Positions 19,201 to 30,430 of a DNA stretch of 64,000 nucleotides are shown here, one piece after another; the stretch's first letter is position 1; each line of letters opens with the position of its first letter. The stretch lies in NCBI GenBank assembly GCA_021521415.1, contig JAIQDT010000188.1, positions 2,972,158 through 3,036,157 on the forward strand, read 5' to 3'. The position numbers and the translations under genes were made by a program. The stretch is from Bidens hawaiensis. Lineage: Eukaryota; Streptophyta; Magnoliopsida; Asterales; Asteraceae. The notes under the pieces are model-generated. The model was not told where the DNA came from, searched no databases, and was given only the letters and a program-made list of their open reading frames with translations.

Positions 19201-19592
19201 TCACGTGGAGCTTTCATTACTATCCACTCGTCTGGTATCTGGAAACCAGGCCTCAATACAATCGCTTCATTCTTCGTGAAATGGACAGTGTAATCTTTAT
19301 CACAAATCTGCGACACACTCAGCAGATTGTGCTTCAATTCCTCCACAAAATTCACATTCTCAAGTGTCATCCTTCCATTTGACACTGTACCTCTACCAGT
19401 AATCCTTCCTCCGCTTTCACCAGCAAAACTAACTCTCGCTCCCTGAACAGGTTTTAAGTCTTGCAACAAGTGTTTGTTGCCCGTCATGTGCCGGGAACAG
19501 CCGCTATCTACAATCCAAAGACTGTGGGCAGCCCTGTTCAACTGTTCCTGCACAATAAAACAGAGAATTAGAATCTTGGGACCCAAGACCAA
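16244..19592 (-). pseudogene. pol: Pol of Copia-2: protease, integrase, RT, RNase H; one 1-bp frameshift
   Basis: Domains in order, counting from 19592: aspartic protease with WIVDSGCSRHMTG (Asp 29); GAG-pre-integrase zinc finger with His/His/Cys/Cys (about 155-210); integrase core with Asp in HMDLFGP (about 229), Asp in RSDNGTEF (about 290) and Glu in GVAERKNR (about 327); RT about 640-880 with YVDD near 801; RNase H from TDSDYGG (about 965) with CEAEY and DNTAA. A run of five A (+ strand T, 16346-16350) appears to have one base too many. It moves the frame to a stop near 16320; correcting by one base keeps coding homology to TAA at 16246-16244. Pol is in the -1 frame relative to gag, overlapping it by about 25 nt (19592-19568). 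No ATG begins pol, so it must be expressed by frameshifting or splicing. Confidence 0.85.
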
Positions 19593-22192
19593 TTGGTCTT
19601 GGATCGATACGTCCCGTACCCTGGCTTTCCAAAGTTAGCATCAGGATAATTCCTGTAAGTCCTGTTAGGAAATCTCCTTGAAGATTGAGTGTGATGCCTT
19701 CCAAACCTATGTGAATTGAAAGTGTTATATTTTGTGGTTTGGTTGAAAAACTGAGGTTTGTTTTTATGAAAACTTGAATTAGTTACATTTTGGCATTTTG
19801 AAAAGTTTTCATTTTTAGCAGTATCAAACCGATGCTTATTCTCAGTTTTATTTGGCCTCACACCTCTGTATCTCGGCGTCAGAGGGCAATCTGCAACAAG
19901 ATGTCCTAATTTATTACATCTAAAGCAACACCTACTCTCCATTTTCTTTTCAAATGTTGGTTTGGATGTAGAGGCAGTGTTACCAGCCGTTCGTCTCACA
20001 TAAGGTGGGACATACGGGTTGAGTGGAGTACTCTTTTTAGAAGATTTATTTTTATCTCCACCGGTGGGTAACACTACCTCCTCTTTCGTCTTACCTGATT
20101 CGGACAACTTATCCGAATCCAATGAGACTGGACTCATAACAGAAATATTTACACTAGAAACAGGCGAACTCGTTTCGCCATTACTACCAGTTGGTTCTTT
20201 ACATGTAACCTTGATGGGAACTGTCTGAGGAACTTCAAACTCAGCAGATTTCTGTACACTAGGGTTGAAAGTGTAGTTGTGGTTATAAGGTGGTGGCACC
20301 TCGTGATAACCAATTCCTCCTCTCTTTGGAGAGGTACCTTGATCACTAACAAGGTGATCAAGAATAGCTGAGGAATTTCGGAACTGCTCGAGTTTTCGGT
20401 TCAGTTCCACCACTTTCACCTGGTGGTCAGCAATCTGCTTTTCACGATCAGCGATAAGTTTAGTCTTTTCTTTTAAAACCTCATAACTTAGGTCAATTAC
20501 ATCAATTTTTTCAGCAAGTTTAGTTTTTAAGCTTTTGACATCTTTTTCACATGCTTTTATTTTAATTTTATAACTGTTTTTTCTTACCTTAGTAAAATGA
20601 TGATCTTCTTTAAGATTTTTAAATTCAGCATCTAAACGAACATACTGATCAGTTATGGTCGCAAGTTGCTCAGACAAATTCTCACATTTTGTACAAACAG
20701 GTTTAGGACTTACCTCGGAGGGTTGACCATCGTTATCTGCCATGAAAGCTTTCTCCTCACCAGTAGCTTTCTCCTCTCCAGTCATCTTCTCACAATCTTC
20801 ATTTTCTACCTTAGCCATATTCGCCTGCTCACCAGTTTCATTCGCATGCAGGTTCCAGTTGTATTCACCGGCTTCTCTAGACAACATGGCATTGACTTCT
20901 TTACTAATCCCAGTAGGCTGTGCAGACCGGCCTTGACCCCGTTCAACTCTCTCGTTTCTGCATTCTTTAGCAAAGTGCCCATACTGTTGACAGTTATAGC
21001 ACCTCACTTTAGACTTGTCGAATCCGGGCCTACCGCCAACAAACTTTCTCCCTGTCTTATTCATGAAACACTTGACTCGCCTCACTATCATGGCCATTTG
21101 CCATTGCAAATCCATCTCCTCCAGATCATCAGCATCGATCTGGTCATAATCCTCATCCAAAACAGCAGGGTCCACAATCTTCCCTTGTATGTAGTTCTCA
21201 TATGAAGCAATAAAAGATGCATAGACTGCAAACTGCTCTTCAGCAGATTTGACACTCATTGGCATCTTGGAATAGTTATTGCTTGAGGCACTGGGTGAGA
21301 AACTACTGTTGGATGTTTGAGGTTTCGTAGCACTTGAACCTCCAGCAACGAAGCAAACATCACCGTTCATGTTTACTGAAACGTTTCCTTCATGAGAAGA
21401 GCTAGAACCTGACTCTCCTTTGGAGTAGTAAGCAGCAGATTCAGGCTTCGAACTTGAGCCTGAGTTAAGTTTGGCACCATACATACCAGGGTCTTGAATC
21501 TGATCTGTTGGTGTCTCTTTACGTACCATATTAAGCTCAAAGGTTCTGAGCTTGTTTACTGCTGTCTCCAATTCACAATTAGGAAAGTCTCTGTCTTCCC
21601 TCATCAGAACTGTGTACATTTCCCACTTCGGTGGGAGAGCATCGAGAAGCTTTTCAACTATCTCCTCTTCTCTGTAAGCAATCGAATAGTTGTTTAGCTC
21701 TGTCATTAGATGATAATATCGAGTGATAATATCATCCAGAGATTCGTTCTTCAAATATTTGAAGACAGAGAACTGAGTCTTCAACAGTTTAATCTTCGAG
21801 GCACGAATGCCTACGTTCCCTTCGAATCTATTTTCAAGAGCATCCCAAAGCTCTCGAGCCGATGTATACTTTCTGAAAGTATGAAGGATCTCCTGTGGAA
21901 GAGCCATAGTGATAGCTGCGTGAGCCTTGCTTTCGGCTTCGTACATCTTCTTCTCCTCTTCATCCATCTTACTCTACTTCTTAACCACATCACGACCTTC
22001 GTATACCATGGTCGGTGGGATATATCCATCCTGGATGCACACCCACATCTTTGCATCCTGATATTTAATATACTGAATAAATCGATCCTTCCATGCAACA
22101 AAGTCGGTTCCTTTTAACAGCCTTGGGGCCTTAGTGGCTGACCCCGCTTCGACTTCCATTTTCACCAATTCAGAGATGTTAATTTGCGACAT
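19568..22192 (-). pseudogene. gag: Gag of Copia-2, one in-frame stop
   Basis: ATG at 22192 begins MSQINISELVKMEVE and the frame runs to TAA at 19568 (about 874 codons), broken once by TAG at 21976-21974 (codon 73). Residues about 35-200 form the Copia capsid region (LLKGTDFVAWKDRF, then the UBN2-type ELWDALENRFEG to LDALPPKW). A CX2CX4HX4C zinc knuckle, CYNCQQYGHFAKEC, lies at about 399-412, a long coiled coil at about 500-610, and a second knuckle, CFRCNKLGHLVADC, at about 756-769. Gag assembles the virus-like particle and binds genomic RNA. Restart at the ATG at 21967 would lose part of the capsid N-terminus. The length and double knuckle fit Sirevirus-type Gag. Confidence 0.85.
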
Positions 22193-22239
22193 CTTCTCAA
22201 AAACCCAAAAAATTCAAAAATTTGTCCAAACAGTACTAA

Positions 22240-22500
22240 AGGCGAAGTTAAGAATAACTTCGCTTAAGTGTTAACTTCGCTGGAAAAATTCTTAAATTCC
22301 TGTGACTCGGCGAAGTTGAGAATAACTTCGCTTAAGGCAAGCGAACTTAGCAGGTCAGCGAAGTTGAGGATAACTTCGCTCAGGCGAACTTATGAGGCAG
22401 GCGAAGTTGTGAATAACTTCGCTTAACCTTATATCTTCGCCGAAACCCTACTTTCAGTGACGGCAACTTCGCCTGAATAACAGTAACTTCGCCCGATGAA
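22240..22500 (-). repeat. Hairpin cluster in the 5' leader of Copia-2
   Basis: Between the primer site and the gag ATG there are four closely spaced GGCGAAGTT/AACTTCGC inverted repeats (22241-22266, 22313-22337, 22360-22382, 22399-22424) and several half-sites to 22495. This region is the RNA leader, where packaging and dimerisation signals are expected. Confidence 0.75.
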
Positions 22501-22680
22501 CACTGAAAATATTCAGATCTGATGTCGATGATTCTGCAGTTTCCGGTCGTTGTAAAGGCTTGAAAATGACAGTATATTGTGATTAGAACTCAATACGAAC
22601 AAAAACTCGTCCCGTGAATAGGTCAAACGAGACGTTTTCTACACCCGAGTGAAATCCCGAACCTCACAATCGAGCCGATG

Positions 22681-22692
22681 GCTCTGATACCA
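22681..22692 (-). promoter_or_regulatory. Primer binding site of Copia-2, initiator Met-tRNA
   Basis: In sense TGGTATCAGAGC starts two bases after the 5' LTR. This is the exact plant initiator-Met motif. Confidence 0.95.
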
Positions 22693-22694
22693 AT

Positions 22695-23170
22695 TGTAGG
22701 CTCCTAGACGGATCGTACACGGGATGTCGCTATCTGCGCAGGTGCGGAATCCCTGCGTAGGTAGATACGAGCGTAGAATACGTATAAAACAAACACACGA
22801 GCAATAACCGAAACACGTTATATTGATAACCCGAACACGAGACACTAGGTCACTATTACAGACTCTCACACGTAACTCTCGAACTGAAACAAACTGAAAC
22901 TAACCTCGCGAACTCCTCTAACTGTTACAGTGAACAGTATATATAAACACGACAACTTCGCCTCAGGCGAAGTTGTCCATAACTTCGCTTGTTCAACAAG
23001 TTTGCCTGAGCGAACTTGTTAACAACTTCGCTTGTTCAACAAGTTCGCCTAAGCGAACTTGTTGACAACTTCGCTCGTTACATAAACATAAACATAATCA
23101 AAAACATAATTACATTACAGACTCGATTACAAACGTTAGACTATGAACTACTGACATACATGTACCAACA
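22695..23170 (-). repeat. 5' LTR of Copia-2 (476 bp)
   Basis: Differs from the 3' LTR by five substitutions (four transitions, one transversion). It carries the active promoter, with TATA box at 22946-22937 and hairpins at 22952-23064. Confidence 0.95.
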
Positions 23171-23236
23171 ATCCGTTTTAAATTTAAAGCTTAGTTGTGA
23201 GTCCCGTAAAAAGAAGTACTCATTAGACACACATCA
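23171..23236 (+). repeat. 3' LTR of Gypsy-2, right remnant
   Basis: It starts with the duplicated ATCCG and continues the Gypsy-2 LTR to its CATCA end, followed by the GTAAC duplication. Confidence 0.9.
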
Positions 23237-23241
23237 GTAAC

Positions 23242-23845
23242 AAGAAACAACTTCAGGAATAATATCATTTCCTCTATCTTGAACTAAAATACTGGCATCA
23301 TCTGCAATTTTATTAAATAAATACATATATTAGACGCTCATGAAACTCTCATACAAATAGCATCATGTTAACTACATTCGTAAAACACTCATACCAAACT
23401 TATATTACTATCATGTTAACTACACTCTTAAAACGCTCACAACCTAAACTAAAATAAACTATCATGTTATGCTCCTAAAATGCTCAATTACTAAACTTCA
23501 CTTACTATAATGTTAAAACACTCATAAAATGAATATAAACCTCAACACTATCGTGTTACGCTCGTAAAACGCTCATAATCTAAACTTCAAAAGCTATCAT
23601 GTTAACACGCTCGTAATAGGATCATATTCTAAACATCAAAAGCTATCATGTTAACACAGTCGTAATACGCTCACAAACTAAACTAATATATTATAATGTG
23701 ATTGTTATTTACGTTTGTAAACGCTCAAAAAATCTAAAATCATAGAATACTAACATGCAGAAGCATGTCCGATTGAACCATAATATACAACTAATGTAAA
23801 TTATTTCAAACAGAGAAAAAACTTACATTCACGATAATCTTCCAT
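23242..23845 (-). pseudogene. FAR1-like gene: first exon, intron and start of exon 2
   Basis: On the minus strand ATG 23845 starts a 19-nt exon (MEDYRE plus one base) ending at a consensus donor GTAAGT (23826-23821). The intron (23826-23302) ends TTGCAG, and the next exon begins at 23301 and runs in frame to 23242. There Gypsy-2 interrupts it, and the frame continues at 5261. The intron holds an AT-rich array with repeated ATCATGTTA and GCGTTTTA-type motifs. The exon structure is inferred from splice consensus plus frame continuity across the transposon. Confidence 0.6.
23302..23780 (-). repeat. Imperfect tandem repeat in the FAR1-like intron
   Basis: Units of about 55-75 bp repeat CTATCATGTTAAC, (A)CGCTC(G)TAAAACGCTCA and CTAAACTTCAAAAG on the plus strand. 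At least six degenerate copies. It resembles in theme, but not in exact sequence, the array at 3747-4065. Confidence 0.55.
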
Positions 23846-23985
23846 TTCAAAACCCTAGATAAAAAACGGTCCAAAATTGTTTCGTAAACTCAATTGATTT
23901 ATTTTGGTTCAAAAATTGGTTCGTAAAAAAGAAATTGATTTGATTAAGTTATATACCAGGACACGCGTAACCGTTAATACGCAAA
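23846..23985. other. Host sequence upstream of the FAR1-like ATG
   Basis: AT-rich with AAACCCTAG and repeats of TTGGTTCGTAAA. No gene seen. It ends at GCAAA (23981-23985), the left target duplication of Gypsy-3. Confidence 0.5.
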
Positions 23986-24284
23986 TGTAAGGCCCCGATC
24001 CGGGTGCCCTACATTGGCGTTGGATTTACTCATAAAGACAGTTTTAAATATCAGAGTTAATTAAAACTTATCGCGGAATATAAAACTTCAACCATATATT
24101 ACATAACCATTCAAATCTTTCCATAATAAACAAACTTTTGTCTTTAAACATAAAATAAAAAGTCATATTAAAACATCACATCACTCATCTAAAGATGCTA
24201 GCAACTTCAGTCCAATGTCATGTGTCTTCATTCAATCTAGCTGCCTTATTCTATTCAACCGCGTGCATACTAAAAGTCAGCTAC
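23986..24284 (-). repeat. 3' LTR of Gypsy-3, first segment (continues at 35981-37740)
   Basis: TGTAAGGCCCCGATCCGGGTGCCCTAC... matches the start of the other LTR at 44785. It is interrupted after GCTAC (24280-24284) by Gypsy-4 and resumes after GCTAC at 35976-35980. Confidence 0.85.
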
Positions 24285-27258
24285 TGTAACACCCCTGACC
24301 GCAGCGGAAACGTAAACGGGATGCGACAGACACCTCTGATATCAACCACATTGTTTATAAAGAAAACTGAATACATTAATATACTTCAAAATTTCATTAT
24401 CTCATCTTTCATTACCGTCTAGGTGATACACACATCATACAATACGATTCGTAATTCTATCTGTTTTAATGTATCCTAACATCCCGCACACAAATCTTAC
24501 ACGCATCAAGCACTTAGCACGTAAGCAATCACTTCATCTAATTTGTACCTGAAAAGCATGTGAGAAAACGGGTCAACTACGAATAGTTGGTGAGTATCAC
24601 AATTTTAGTAAACCATGATAAATCCATATCATAATATAATATTATCTGGGGACACTGTTAACCCATAAATACATTTAATAACCTCTGGGGACACTGTTAA
24701 CCCAGAACTTCCAATAACCTCTGGGGACACTGTTAACCCAGAACACTTCCACTAACCTCTGGGGACACTGTTAACCCAGAACACTGTTGCGGGACCTTAC
24801 AATATTAGCAACTCAAACAATTACCATTTTAATACATTACCGTACGATTCCCGTACAATAAACATTATATAAATACATTCATTTCCATGCGTTCAGCATG
24901 TACTTAATCATTTTGATAGAAACATGCTTTCCGCCCCGGGAAAATATATAAAACATTTCAGTAAAAAGGGGCTCGTGAAACTCACCTTAGCACATGCAAG
25001 CAGGTAACAACAATCATTATCAATTAACACGTCCAATCTGTAATATGATCCCTACGATCGTTATTATACAATTATTGTTTATATAATCTTTAACCTTATC
25101 AATCGGTACATCTGGGGACACTGTTAACCCAGGACTGTACCTGTTCCGGGGGCAATGTTAACCCAGAAATACTTCTCCGGACTCAGATTGTGATGTCGTT
25201 TAGAGTTCCATGGTCACAATTTCTGTTAATCGTTTTCTCGTTTTGCATGCCTAGCACGAATATCCGTTTTATGTTTCAAAAATGAGTTTGGTCACACACG
25301 ACTCGAAAATAGTGGTTGTCTGATAATTTAATTTAAAATGTGAAATTATAGCTCGGTTTAGACGTCCCGATTGGCCGCGGGACCCGTTTCCGTCTTTGGC
25401 GTACCGGAAACTGTTAAATCGGTTAAAAATACCCAAATCATTCGACTTATTTTCGGATGATTCATTTTTACTTGTTTAACTCAATTATATGAAAATAGTC
25501 CATTTTTAAGGTTTTTATACACCAGTCAGCTCGCTTAAGCGAACTTCACCGGTTTACGCGTTTTAACTTTAAAAGTTTGATAATTAGCACGATTAATTAT
25601 CCGTTTACTCTCGGATCTTGAAATTTTGCACAAATCACTTTTTAATAGTGGGGAATTTTATAAAAATATTTCCAGAATTAATTCTTATATTTAAAATTTA
25701 TTTATCTATTTTTAAACACCATTTAAACACTAAATATGTCGTAAATACCAAACGACCTTAGAAAAATCCCAAATTTTTCCTGGAAGTCCCCTGCCATCCA
25801 CATAGTCCAATGTAATTTTTCCAGAACCAAAATCTTCTTTTACATGCCCTTTTTCCAAAACCGAGCTAGAAATCCCTAGAACTCGTTTAACCAAAAAGCC
25901 TACTTAGACCTCTCCAACGGACCTAAAATTTTGTGTGTGACTTATACATGATATGAAAAGCTTATATGAAATTTTCCAGAATTTTTCATGATATTTAACT
26001 ATTTTTCACCATTTTTGGCCAAAACCGAGCATTAAATTCACCAAATATTCATCCTTTATCCAAAAATTACCAAAAATTCACAGAACTCATATTTTCATGT
26101 GTTTAACACCTCTGTAAAATTTCATGACCTAACTCTAAAGCATCAACAATCTGTCCAAATTTCCCATAACCGAACATAACCGAATATACCTTTCATTTTC
26201 CGCCACCACAAGCTACAAACTCATCTTTCCGCCTTATCTACCACTAAATACAGAGCCTACAAACAACATACCACAATACCAAGCAAGTTACACTCACGAT
26301 CAAGCCATTTCTTTCATGGTTACGGTTATGATACTAAAACAAAGATTTAACCGTAAAAATTCGTTTTTGATTCGTTTAACTCATTTCTTGGACCAAGATC
26401 CCTTGTATAACCCGTATACATCACTTGATCATGCAAGAATCGGTTTTCATCTTTGAAACCTCATTTTCTTGAAAACAAACTCAAGAAACGAAGATGGAAA
26501 CGTATATAATTCGATCTTTACCTTGGTTTTTCTTGTTAAAAGTCTCGGTTTTTGATCAAGGAGTTGAGAGGATTTGATGAAGTTTGTGGATTGTTGATTG
26601 AAAAAAGAAAAAAAAGAAAATGAAGGCCATGGGAGGCCGATCGGAACCCATAAGGGTGGGGTGGGACCCACAAATTCATTCTTGGCCACTCATTTGGATT
26701 TCCGTAATCTAGATAATGTTTTGGATAATCTGATTCAGTTCGTTTCTCGGTTAAACGTTTAATTCGGCTTAAAACGAGGCCAAAACGGTTGTTTTTCGGC
26801 TAAAAAATGAAATTTATATAAAACCGATTTAAAACTTAAACCATGACATTTATTAACTTAAAACGTCATATTATTAGTTATTACGCATCTTTTCGGCTTG
26901 ATCGATCGTCTCTTGCTCGGTTTGGTATTAAAGGTTTCGTTTAACGTACCGACGTACTATTAAATCAAAATCCTTTTTCTGTGCTTTAATCCACTTACCC
27001 CGAAGCTTTAATACTTCGTAACATCACTAAATATCATATATCTCGTCTATAATTGAACCCTCGATTCATTCGGGTTTCAATAACTATCGATCGTTTGATC
27101 GCATATTCAATACGGTGAGTTATATATTCACATACAATCAATACAATGAACCATGTATTCTCGTATAATTACCATGGTAACTCATGTACCCGACATTACA
27201 TATGACGTAACTAACGTCTACCGGTTAGGGTATACCTGGTTTCGTCGGAATCGTTACA
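24285..27258 (-). repeat. 3' LTR of Gypsy-4 (2974 bp)
   Basis: Nearly identical to 32999-35975. It holds six copies of a 21-bp palindrome-ended motif. A short antisense frame at 26447-26689 occurs in both LTRs and resembles no protein I know; I do not treat it as a gene. Confidence 0.9.
24646..25166 (-). repeat. Six CTGGG...CCCAG units in the Gypsy-4 LTR
   Basis: CTGGGGACACTGTTAACCCA(G) occurs at 24646, 24684, 24721 and 24757 with 36-38-bp spacing, again at 25112, and as a variant at 25146. Each has 5-bp complementary ends. The second LTR has the same set near 33360-33493 and 33826-33880. Confidence 0.8.
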
Positions 27259-27294
27259 TTCTCCCCCCGTTAAGAAATTTCGTCCTCGAAATTT
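27259..27294 (-). promoter_or_regulatory. Polypurine tract and adjacent hairpin of Gypsy-4
   Basis: In sense the perfect hairpin AAATTTCG-AGGA-CGAAATTT (27294-27275) precedes ACGGGGGGAG, the polypurine tract before the LTR. Gypsy-3 has the equivalent hairpin (TTTCG core) at 37762-37778. Confidence 0.7.
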
Positions 27295-30200
27295 TACACG
27301 CCCACAATCTCCCTTCGAGAAAAAGGTGGGGGGTTTTTCCTTCAGAATTCACCCTCGCGTTACCAAGTATAATCTGGTCCTCGCTGTGAATTTCCACTTA
27401 ATCTTAATTAATAACGCTTGGTATGTCCAAACTATTTAGTTTTCCCGTCTACTATCTTTACGGGATTAATTATGATATCAAGTATGTCCTCTATGAGTAC
27501 CTCTATTACTAGTACTCTCGTTGCCTCATCGCTTAGGCACTTTTCAATCCGTATACATGGCAAAATATCATGTATAGTACTTAGCCCCTGGAGTACTTTA
27601 ATTGATAGACTAAATGACCAACCATGGAGATAGTTCTCATGGGGTCCAATATATTAAGAAGCTATTTTCGGTTTTGCCAAACCTCATATCACCTCTCTCT
27701 AAGGTGATGCTTTAAAATGCCTTGTCACCTCTATTTAGTGACAATGGTTTCCTTTGAACGTTGACATAAATCCTTTGCCAATCCTCGCGCTACTTTCGAC
27801 TTCTCTTAAACATTATAAACCCGATTGGTTGTTTCTCGGATCAATTCAAATCTTATGGCTTGATCGACGCTCATTTTCAATTTAACTAATTGGTGATAAC
27901 TACTTCACCCAGAGAAAGCTTCAAGCTCTCGATGCTTCCTTCCCCTCCTTCCAATAATGAAAGTAGGATGACTATTTCGATCTGAGATCATTGAAAATGG
28001 TACTCCACGACGAGTTACCATTTCAACATCATGAATTTGGGCGAGAATTCATTGTGGCAATCGTCATAGATTGGGATGAAATGCGAGGACTGGTTAATCG
28101 ATCCGCGATTACCTAATTTACCTCATGCCTTTGATATATCATGGGAATTTGCGTCCCGAAATCCATTGTAATTTATTCCCACTATCATTGGCGAATTTTT
28201 CTGTCGTTGTGGCGTTCCCTAGTGTTTTCGGTGTGCAGCCTTATCTCTTGCATAACTCAGTATTCACCAACACACGTGACCATATCTTTCTCCAAACTCC
28301 ATCATTAATAAAAATCCTTTCAGATACCCGTATCATCAATAGTCGAATCCGATCCCGGGTGTATGGATTATTTCGATCTATGCGCTTCGTCAATGATTAA
28401 TTCACGAAGGTCATAGAGAGTCGGGATCCAAACCCAATTTTTGAAGTAGAAAATTTCGTCCACGCGTTGTTCGAAATTCTTCTCATTGCCGTAAAGTTCC
28501 TCCTTTTTCAATTGTCCCTCTTTTAACGCCTCACGTTGAGCGACTCGACTCAGATCCGAAAAGTTCGACTGGACTATCATCCCCAACGCCCTCATTCGCA
28601 ATGGCTTAACCCGATCTTTCCTACTCAAGGCCTCGGTTACGACGTTAGCCTTGCCGGGTGGTAACGGATGTCACAGTTATAATTGTTTAACAACTCAACC
28701 CATCTTCGTTGCCTCATATTTAGTTCTTTCTGATCGAATATGTGATGCAAACTTTTATGATCGGTGAAGATGGTGCACTTCGTATCGTAGAGGCAATGTC
28801 TCCACATTTTAAGTGCATAGATAACCCCTCCCAGTTCTAAGTCGTGAGTAGTGTAATTTTACTCGTGTACTTTTAACTGTCGGGAAGCATAGACTATAAC
28901 CTTAATATACTGCGTCAACACGCATTCTAACCCTTTACGCGATGCGTCACAATACGCGGCAAAACCATCGTCTCCATCGGGGAGACTTAAAATCGGCGCT
29001 TGGCACAATTTTAATGGTTTCTATCTTATTTGGATCTTTGTGAAATCCTTGTTGCTTTACAACATGACCAAGGGATTATGCATTCTTTATTCAAAATCAC
29101 ATTTTGAAAACTTCGCGTACAACTCCCCTTGCTTTAACACTTCCACAATTTTCCTTAACCGTCGATCGTGCTCTTCTTTACGTTGCGAATATATTAAAAT
29201 ATCATCAATGAATGTTATGACAAATTTGTCAAAATAAAGTTACAGACTCGGTTCATGAGTTCCATGAATGCTGCCGGCGCATTTGTTAGCCCGAAAGGCA
29301 TAACTAAGAATTCATAATGGCCGTAGCCAGTCCGAAACACTGTTGTTGCAACGTCTTCCTCTTGGATCTCTCATTTGGTGATAACTATATCTAAGATCAA
29401 TTTTTCTAAAAAAATAAGTCGTCCCTTGCAGTTGGTTAAACAGATCATTCACTTCGAAGAAGTGAGCACCTACTCTTGATCGTCACTTTATTCAATTCTC
29501 CCTAATCATCACATATCCTAACACTTCCGACCTTCATTTCCCAATTAAAACTGGTGCACCCCATGGTGACTAACTAGGTTGTATAAAACCTTATCCAACA
29601 ATTCTTGTAACTGATTGGATAATTCTTGCATCTCGGATGGTGCAAGTCGGCAGGATGCTTTAGCAACAGGGCCAGCTTGAGACATTAAATCGATTCTGAA
29701 TTCGACCTGTCGGGCTGGCGGTAATCCAGGGAGTTCTTCTGGGAAAACTTGTGGAAATTTGCGCACCACCGGGATATCTTCTATATGTTTTCTTTTAAAT
29801 ACTTAGGCAATCACGTTTGTTAAATACACCACGTCTTCTTGTCGTAAATATTATAACATCTCAAGATGAGATTTGAGTGGCAACATAATACCGTACACTT
29901 TTCTCTGTATTTAATCGCTTCATCGTCCGAAAGAGAGCTTCTAATCATCTTCTTTTCATATTTGATTTCTGCTTCATGTTGAGTTAGCCAATCCATGCTA
30001 ACTATTACGTCAAAACTTCTTTGCTTTACTGTTCGTAGGTCAATAAGGAAAGGTTAATCGTTCAGAATATTAGGACAATTCCGTACAATTTAGTTAACCA
30101 TTAGGGATTTACCGTTAGCGATTCTACAGTATAGGGTTCTATAGTTTCACTAATCGGTATCTTTCCAAAGGGTAGGAGGTTAGCAGGAACTAACTTCTAT

Positions 30201-30430
30201 CGACGACCGTAAAAATATCACTGAAGCCTATTGATTTAAAACTACAACGTACTTAATACTACTTTTGGATCATGACGTGCTTTATTTGAATTACTCACAA
30301 AAGCACGGCTCCTTGCTTGATCAGAGGTTGATGCTTGTCATGAGGTTCGTCTTCCAATGACACCTTGGTTCAATTTTGGGCAATTTCTCTTGAAACGTTC
30401 TGTACTGCCACATTCATAGCAAGTACAAAT
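27259..30430 (-). pseudogene. Decayed gag-pol of Gypsy-4
   Basis: In minus-strand order: a zinc-knuckle remnant CYECGSTERFKRNC (30421-30380) with Arg where the His is expected; the RT N-terminus (29769-29545, [18 protein letters not shown] and a [10 protein letters not shown] block); RT/RNase H remnants (about 29300-28740); the end of RNase H and start of the integrase zinc finger (28628-28368, ELIIDEAHRSK); and a chromodomain-like decayed end near 27420-27300. The integrase core between 28368 and 27420 cannot be read in any frame. No frame exceeds 90 codons. Confidence 0.75.

Larger units (their letters stand above)
10819..23170 (-). mobile_element. Copia-2: near-complete 12,352-bp Sirevirus-like Copia retrotransposon
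   Basis: Both LTRs are 476 bp and differ at five positions by eye, about 1%, so insertion is recent. It is flanked by the 5-bp duplication ATCCG. Sense order on the minus strand: 5' LTR 23170-22695, primer site 22692-22681, hairpin-rich leader, gag 22192-19568, pol 19592-16244, spacer with the 144-bp module, third ORF 14104-11360, polypurine tract, 3' LTR 11294-10819. A long gag with two zinc knuckles, an extra ORF after pol and an initiator-Met primer site fit the Sirevirus branch. Gag has one stop codon and pol one 1-bp insertion; the third ORF is fully open. Confidence 0.93.
5262..23236 (+). mobile_element. Gypsy-2: non-autonomous Tat/Athila-type element, split by Copia-2
   Basis: It is flanked by GTAAC at 5257-5261 and 23237-23241. 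Both LTRs have TGATG...CATCA-type ends (the 3' LTR starts CGATG). Parts in order: 5' LTR 5262-7037, Asp-tRNA-type primer site 7044-7061, one short ORF 7285-8148, long non-coding 3' region, polypurine tract 10170-10188, and 3' LTR 10189-10818 plus 23171-23236. Copia-2 occupies 10819-23170. Excluding Copia-2 it is about 5.6 kb and has no protease, RT, RNase H or integrase, so it must have moved with enzymes made elsewhere. Confidence 0.85.

Noticed and set aside
24646..24780. Regularly spaced palindromic repeats that look CRISPR-like
   Set aside because: Only four regular units, inside an LTR present in two copies, with near-identical spacers in a plant genome.
25520..25560. GCTTAAGCGAACTT in the Gypsy-4 LTR as a copy of the Copia hairpin
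   Set aside because: A single short partial palindrome; likely chance similarity.
26447..26689. 80-codon antisense frame, also at 35162-35404
   Set aside because: The duplicate exists only because both LTRs of Gypsy-4 are nearly identical; no domain or codon signal is present.
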